64,000 nt of DNA from Rhinopomastus cyanomelas (Eukaryota > Chordata > Aves > Bucerotiformes > Rhinopomastidae). Position numbers and translations under genes: made by a program. The notes under the pieces were generated by a model, which was not told where the DNA came from, made no database searches, and saw only the letters and a list, made by a program, of their open reading frames with translations. The stretch lies in the NCBI GenBank assembly GCA_013400115.1, contig VXBP01008659.1:10154-74153 (forward strand), written 5' to 3'. Shown here piece by piece: positions 58,469 to 64,000 of this stretch. How positions within the stretch are numbered: the stretch's first letter is position 1; every line of letters starts with the position of its first letter.

Positions 58469-61436
58469 TCGGGTTCCTGCTGTCCCATATCATTATTTTG
58501 CAGAGTGTGGGTGAAGAGGAAGACATGGATAGTATATATTTCTGTTTTTCTTCTCTAAACTCGTAATTTAGGGCATTTATGGAATTGTCTTCTTTATTTC
58601 CTACTTTGCCACAGAGGAGAGAAGCACCTACCTTTACAACAACACAGGACTGAAAAGATGCATAACTTCAATTTAAAACTCTTAAGGGAATCTTATCCAG
58701 TTTCATTAGTAAATTTTTGTTTATCAAGCGTGGTTGCAAATGTTATTTAACCAGTTTATTACTTTGAGTGCATACCTCAAAAAACTATTTTCAACTAATG
58801 TAATTGTGTTAATTTGCATCTTCAAAGGGCACCTTCACAAAACTGGGCATTTTATCAACTTTACTCCTGCTGAATCAAAAGATATTCACACACAAAGTTG
58901 TAATAATTACCTGCAATATTTAACATCTACTAGGAAAAAAGAAAAACAGAAAAGCTCAAATCTTCTCACCCTAAAACAATTTAAAAAATCAAATACAAAA
59001 TGACTTTTCAGTAAGATAGATATTGAAACAAATTATTTTTGGCTTTCAAGGAATTCTTAAAAACCTGCAGGATGTGGCAGGGGTAGAATCCCTTCCCCTA
59101 GTCTGGAGATAGAAAGAAATCAACTGTTCTAGTCAACAGGTTGATCAAATGGTTGTCATTCAACAGCAAGTTTAACAACATACTGCACAGCACTTGCCTT
59201 GATTTTACTGACAGGTGATTCTGCCTCTTTTTTACTTCTGTAAATCCTCAAAAGGGATTTGAGGGATTCTTCTGCAAGTCAGTAGATAAAGGGCTTCATT
59301 TGACTCAATGGAGTCAACCCACATCAACTAAACTGATTTTTAATTAATAAAATTGAAATGCTAGATTATACAACTTCAAATTGCTAGAAAATAGAAGACA
59401 CAGTGAAATCCAAGTGGCGTTTGAACACAGAACACTGTGGAAGACTTTTGATTAGTGACTGCTGCCAGCTGAACCACTACCCACAAGCTTCTTCCTCTGA
59501 ACTTCATGTACCCATGAACAGGCCAAAAGTAACACAGTGTGTATGATTCCTCCTTGGGTCTCGTTCATACATGCGCCTCTCGGCAAGGGAACTGCAGCAC
59601 CGGTGCTGCTTTTTGAGTCCCTAGGCTCTGCAAAACCGAGGTAGGGAAACATAGTACGGACAGTCATACTGGGTATGTCACCACATTTTTGGCCTCTACA
59701 CATGTGAGAGCAGCTGTACTTAATCTACAAAAAATACCATAAACAATCATCTAATAATGCACAGATTAAAAAATTTGTCATACACAGAAATGGAATGAAA
59801 AATCCTGGTGAGCAACATAAACAGGTCCTTTTGGACATAATCTGTGAAGTCTCATAAACTAATTATGTTCTAACGAATCTGATTCGTTGTGTCACAGTAA
59901 CACTGATACTCACTGATAGAGCAAAGATTAAAAAACCAGGGATGGAACCAGTCTGCCTTGTTATCAATGTGTATGTTGTCACAGCTCCTCAGTGAACTGT
60001 GACAGAGATGTATTATGCAGGTCAAAAGGGCAATGCTCTTCAATTTTTTATAGTTCTAGAGAATGGATGACATTCGGAGGAAAGCTTGCTCTTTACAGGG
60101 TGCCAAAAGAAGCAATTTTTTTCCCTATATATATATATACCTAAAGAATGAAAAAGAAAACAAACAAATGCAGGCTCTATTAAAGGCCTCTGCTCCATGC
60201 TAAGCTTCTTCGAGATGTTTATTGTGGGCAGTTTACTGCTTCAACAGCACATAAAGCCCACACAATTGCTTGGATAAAACCCAGAAAGAAAAGTACTATG
60301 AATCTTGCTTCCTGGAGTGGCAGAGGTTGGGTCCAAAGTGAGACTTCAGTGAATTAGACTCATAAGAGCCTATCAATTATAGATAACTGTATAGTTATAT
60401 GCATTATTTTATTTCAAATTAGGGCCATGCAATGCAAGTACTCGCAAGAGCTCCCTCCAGAAGCTTTGTGCAAGCGCTGCCAGCTGAATGAGGTTGTATC
60501 TGACTGGAATGTCTTTAAGGGAACAGGTAATTAAGTATCTTCAAATCATCTGGCCTCTTTTTTTTTATCTTCCTCCTTTTCAAAAGGTTAACACTTGAAT
60601 GCTTTCAATGAGTAATAAAAAGATCTGGTGACCTGATAAACTTCCTAACTCCTATTACTGAGGCAGTTTCAACATTCAAAGTCTCGCAGTAATTTTGCTA
60701 ATGCTTCATATTTTTCCATTTAGAAAGGCGAATCCTGCTCGCACTCTGTGGCACGAAGGCGGCTTAGGTTAGAAAAGTAATCAATAGATGAAACACTGCA
60801 ATTATTAGCAAGTCAGTCCATTCTAAAGGGGACAAGAGAGACTACTCGTTATATGTATCTATTTCATCAACCCTTTTCTCTCATTACACCCCATTTTTCA
60901 CCAGTGCGTGTGTTTCTAGTGTACATGAAAAGGAAGAAACTGTTTTTGATAGTAATGCCTTGGGCTGAATTTCAGAAGACATCATTTGGTTCTAGAGTTC
61001 CTGGAAAAATCACTTACATCTTTGTATACCTGTTTCACCATCCTTGAAGACCTCTTACATATTCATGTGCTGTGAGAGAGAAATTACAAATACACATAGA
61101 CCTAACCACGAAGTAGACCTAATCATTGAAATCACTCAAATTTAAACTATCTTCCTTAATAATTTTGCAGTAAATTCTAGGGTGTTGAGCCACAAATTAT
61201 TATCTGAAAAACAAAGCCTGGCCTCTAAAGGCAACAATAAAACTAGAAATAGGACTCGTTCATCAGCATTTTCCCTTTCCATTTCTTACTGCCCAGAAAT
61301 AGAGATGAAGCGGGGTCTCTATAAAACATCTCTTGGCAACATGGCAGTGATTTCCACCGTAAGGAAAGCCAGTGCAGGCAGTTTTACACAAGACTTCTTT
61401 CCTTACTTGCACCTATGGGTCTTGTGTTTAAATTGT
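58469..61436. other. Unique intron stretch
   Basis: Contains an (AT)n run at 60126-60139. No repeat family or exon recognised. The frame near 59452-59703 is short and motif-free. Confidence 0.55.
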
Positions 61437-61525
61437 GGCCATGAAACCCTATATAGAGAAAGGCTTGTGGCCCACAAGTGGATGGGAGACCATCATGCTC
61501 CTCTAGTGAGATTTCAGTAAAAGGC
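61437..61525 (+). other. Possible 5S-rRNA-derived relic (old SINE or pseudogene)
   Basis: GGCCATGAAACCCT at 61437 resembles the 5S start GGCCATACCACCCT. Forty-three bases later AGTGGATGGGAGACC resembles the 5S internal promoter box C (CTTGGATGGGAGACC). In 5S rRNA these are about 76 bases apart, so some 33 bases would be deleted. A T5 run follows at 61539-61543. 5S-derived SINEs (AmnSINE-like) are known relics in amniotes. The match is short and I hold it loosely. Confidence 0.3.
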
Positions 61526-61544
61526 ATTTTAGGTGCCTTTTTCC

Positions 61545-64000
61545 CAGAACCCTTTAGAAGAATTTGACAGGGTACTCCTGCTGTCCTTATGCTGTTTGCA
61601 CACTTTGATATCAAAGTCTACAGGGCAAGTTGTAAGTTATAAGAGGAAGTTAAAGTCTAAAGTTATAAGGGGAAAACTTATGCACACCTCACTGGGCTTT
61701 GGATGCAGCATTGAAATTGCTAAAATACCTTTTCCCTCAACATGAACAAAAGATTTTCAGAAAATGACTACTACCCCTAGGAATTACATAGTTCAGACAT
61801 AGTTTGAAAAATGCCATTTTTGGGAAGATTTATAAGCATGTCACATACAACACAAAATGCACAGACTCTAATGTTACACGAAACACCATTCCAAGTAGCT
61901 ATACACCACGTCGATTGCTGCGAATGGTCTACTCAGGCAGGGAAAACTGTGGTCATTTGACTGGAAATTCATGACCTATAGAACCATTATCAATTTCTGG
62001 CCAAGGGTACAGGGTAATCGTTGTCATATGATTTACTTTCAATTATAAGAAAATGTTATTAATACCCAAGAATTATTAAAAAAGGTTCTAATGATATTAA
62101 AAATATGTGTTATCAATCACTTAATGACCGACTATGTAGTACTAATCGAGTGCTGTTAAATCAGTCAGCATTGCATCCCCCTCTGTAAATGACTGAGCAT
62201 TTGTCCTTTTCAGTAGGTATATTTAGCACACTAGAAAAAATATTCCTCTAGTTCTTCCATAATGGTTATGTTCCAGTATGATTGTTTTCTACTTGTCCAT
62301 AAAAAATGTCCCCCCCAGCAACCTGAATTTAATTAGGCTGGTGTATCAAATGTATACATGGAGCTGTGCACATGAAGTCAGGCTTACAAGAACGTATGTA
62401 CAAATTAGATTGCACTATTTAATAACTCAGTGAACTCTTGCTAATGCAATATTTTTCCCTGCATTTAGTTATTCAAAAGTGAAATAATTCCTAGCCAGAA
62501 CATGCTGTTCTTTCAATGTTTAAAACAGCTCACTTTTATCAAGACGCTGATCATAACTGGTGTAATGAAACATCTCAGACCTTGAAAGTTTGCAACATCC
62601 TGATGAAATAACAAGACATATCTGAGAAAACAGGTTTTTTTTTCTTTAGTATAATTTCACAAAGAAATCCCCCAACAAACCTGTTTCCCTCTTCCCTCAA
62701 ATAAGGCTTCACTGAACCTAGACAAATTCTCAGTTGTAGTGAAAATGATGGAATTGGAACACTTAAAGGCACTTTCAATGATCTTAGCCTGCACATCTCT
62801 CACCCTGGGCTTGGGCCAGGAATTTAGTTTTAAGAATTTACTACTAAACAAATCCCAAGCAAATGAAATTAGCTTCAGTGCTTTAAAACTTAAGGTCAGT
62901 GGATGTCACACTGCTCCTCATGAGACCTGATGGTTTAGATGTGAAGCACTCATTTCACATTGCTCGTTACATTTCTTTTGCCTTTATTTGAGTCTCGAAT
63001 CACCAAAACACCCAGCCTGTGTGTGCAACTGCATTTAGTTTTGTTTAAAATAGAGAATTAATCACTGGTAATATCTTGGTTTTTTTCTCTGCCAGTGCTT
63101 CAGGTTTGCAGTAGAATTAGAAACTGATTGGTAATTTACACATACAAGATAATTTAACATGAGTTAGGAAAGATTAAATGGAACAATTGGGAGACAGAGG
63201 AAGAAATTAAATCAGGATATGAATGAATGTTGTTTTATACTGTAGGTGTTCCTGCAAAACCTAATGCTAATACTTAAACTCATCAGCTAATCACTTCCCA
63301 TATTCTTTTTCAAATATTAACCTTTCAAAAAGTTGAATTAGCTTAAGAATATCTTGATACATTAGTAGGACTCATTTAAAAAGTCCATGCTGAAAAATAA
63401 TAGCTCTCTTTTTAAACAGTTTTTAATTATTATGAGGCTTATATGAAGAGGAAAATATATTTTAACAAGCATCCACACAAGTGGTTTGATTATGTTATTC
63501 TAATCTGCAAACCTAATTATCACCTTCTTATGGAGTACAAGGAACAGCTTTAGAAGAAAATTAATGTATCCTATCAGTGGGACAGTTTGTCACTTTATTA
63601 AATAATCACCTTCTTTGCAAATAAAATTGTTAGAAGCTTCATTGTATTAAGGAAAAAATAAAACCTCTCACACCATTACATATTAAAATTAACTTCCCAC
63701 CGTTTCTTTAATGGTCTATTAATCCTTCACTGTGGTGGATTATGAAGTACAAATGAGGATATCAACTGTTCCTAAAACTGTAAGAAACAAATATGTTCTA
63801 TGTGCATTTCTTATTACTGTGAGCAAACATTTAAACTATTTTCACTAGTTTCCAATGTAGAAAGTATATATTCAATTCAAAGTAGATAATGTATATTTTT
63901 AACCTCTTTTCCAGCTAATTCATAAGCGGTGGGGACAAAACTCACACTTCTCTATGTCAATCTCTTCCTTTCTGTAAAGCAGACAATTCACATCCTATAT
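61545..64000. other. Unique intron stretch to the window edge
   Basis: AT-rich. No classified repeat, exon or RNA gene recognised. Confidence 0.6.

Overview
This window is non-coding-rich vertebrate nuclear DNA, almost certainly from a bird. The evidence is the density and style of CR1 LINE retrotransposons. About 24 pieces are recognisable, covering roughly 8.5 kb or about 13% of the window by my hand count. Many end in the octamer tail (TTCTATGA)n typical of avian CR1. There is also a solo endogenous-retrovirus LTR, an AT-rich background, and two very short vertebrate exons with long introns. The CR1 abundance would fit a CR1-rich lineage such as woodpeckers, but that is a guess. Two runs of N show that this is a draft assembly.

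Only one gene is supported: DGKB (diacylglycerol kinase beta), on the minus strand. Two consecutive internal exons lie at 20769-20679 (91 nt) and 15817-15622 (196 nt). Both have clean splice sites, their reading frames are compatible, and they encode adjacent parts of the kinase accessory domain. Everything else is intron: more than 15.6 kb of the downstream intron (1-15621), the whole 4.86-kb intron between the exons, and more than 43 kb of the upstream intron (20770-64000). I looked for the neighbouring DGKB exons by motif and did not find them.

Layout by region. 1-15.6 kb: intron with CR1 copies near 0.26, 0.65-0.99, 5.0, 8.2-9.1 and 10.7-11.1 kb, plus a near-perfect inverted repeat at 10.05 kb. 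15.6-20.8 kb: the two exons, an intron with two unassigned short open frames, and one old CR1. 20.8-34 kb: scattered CR1 tails, a 1-kb CR1 with reverse-transcriptase remnants at 26.8-27.9 kb, and a possible poly(A)-type retrocopy tail. 34-41 kb: a hAT-like short DNA transposon, an inverted CR1, a CR1 beside a single N, and an 854-bp solo LTR with a perfect 5-bp target duplication. 41.9-53 kb: a CR1 with RT sequence interrupted by a 192-N gap, then a cluster of antisense CR1s. 53-64 kb: mostly unique AT-rich intron with one CR1 tail and a possible 5S-rRNA-derived relic.

I found no CRISPR array, operon, toxin system, intact transposon or intact virus. No novel multi-gene system is supported. 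The most interesting signals are structural: the foldback at 10.05 kb, the CR1-on-CR1 composite tails, the inverted duplication at a CR1 5' junction, the inverted CR1 at 37 kb, and the CpG-rich hAT-like element.
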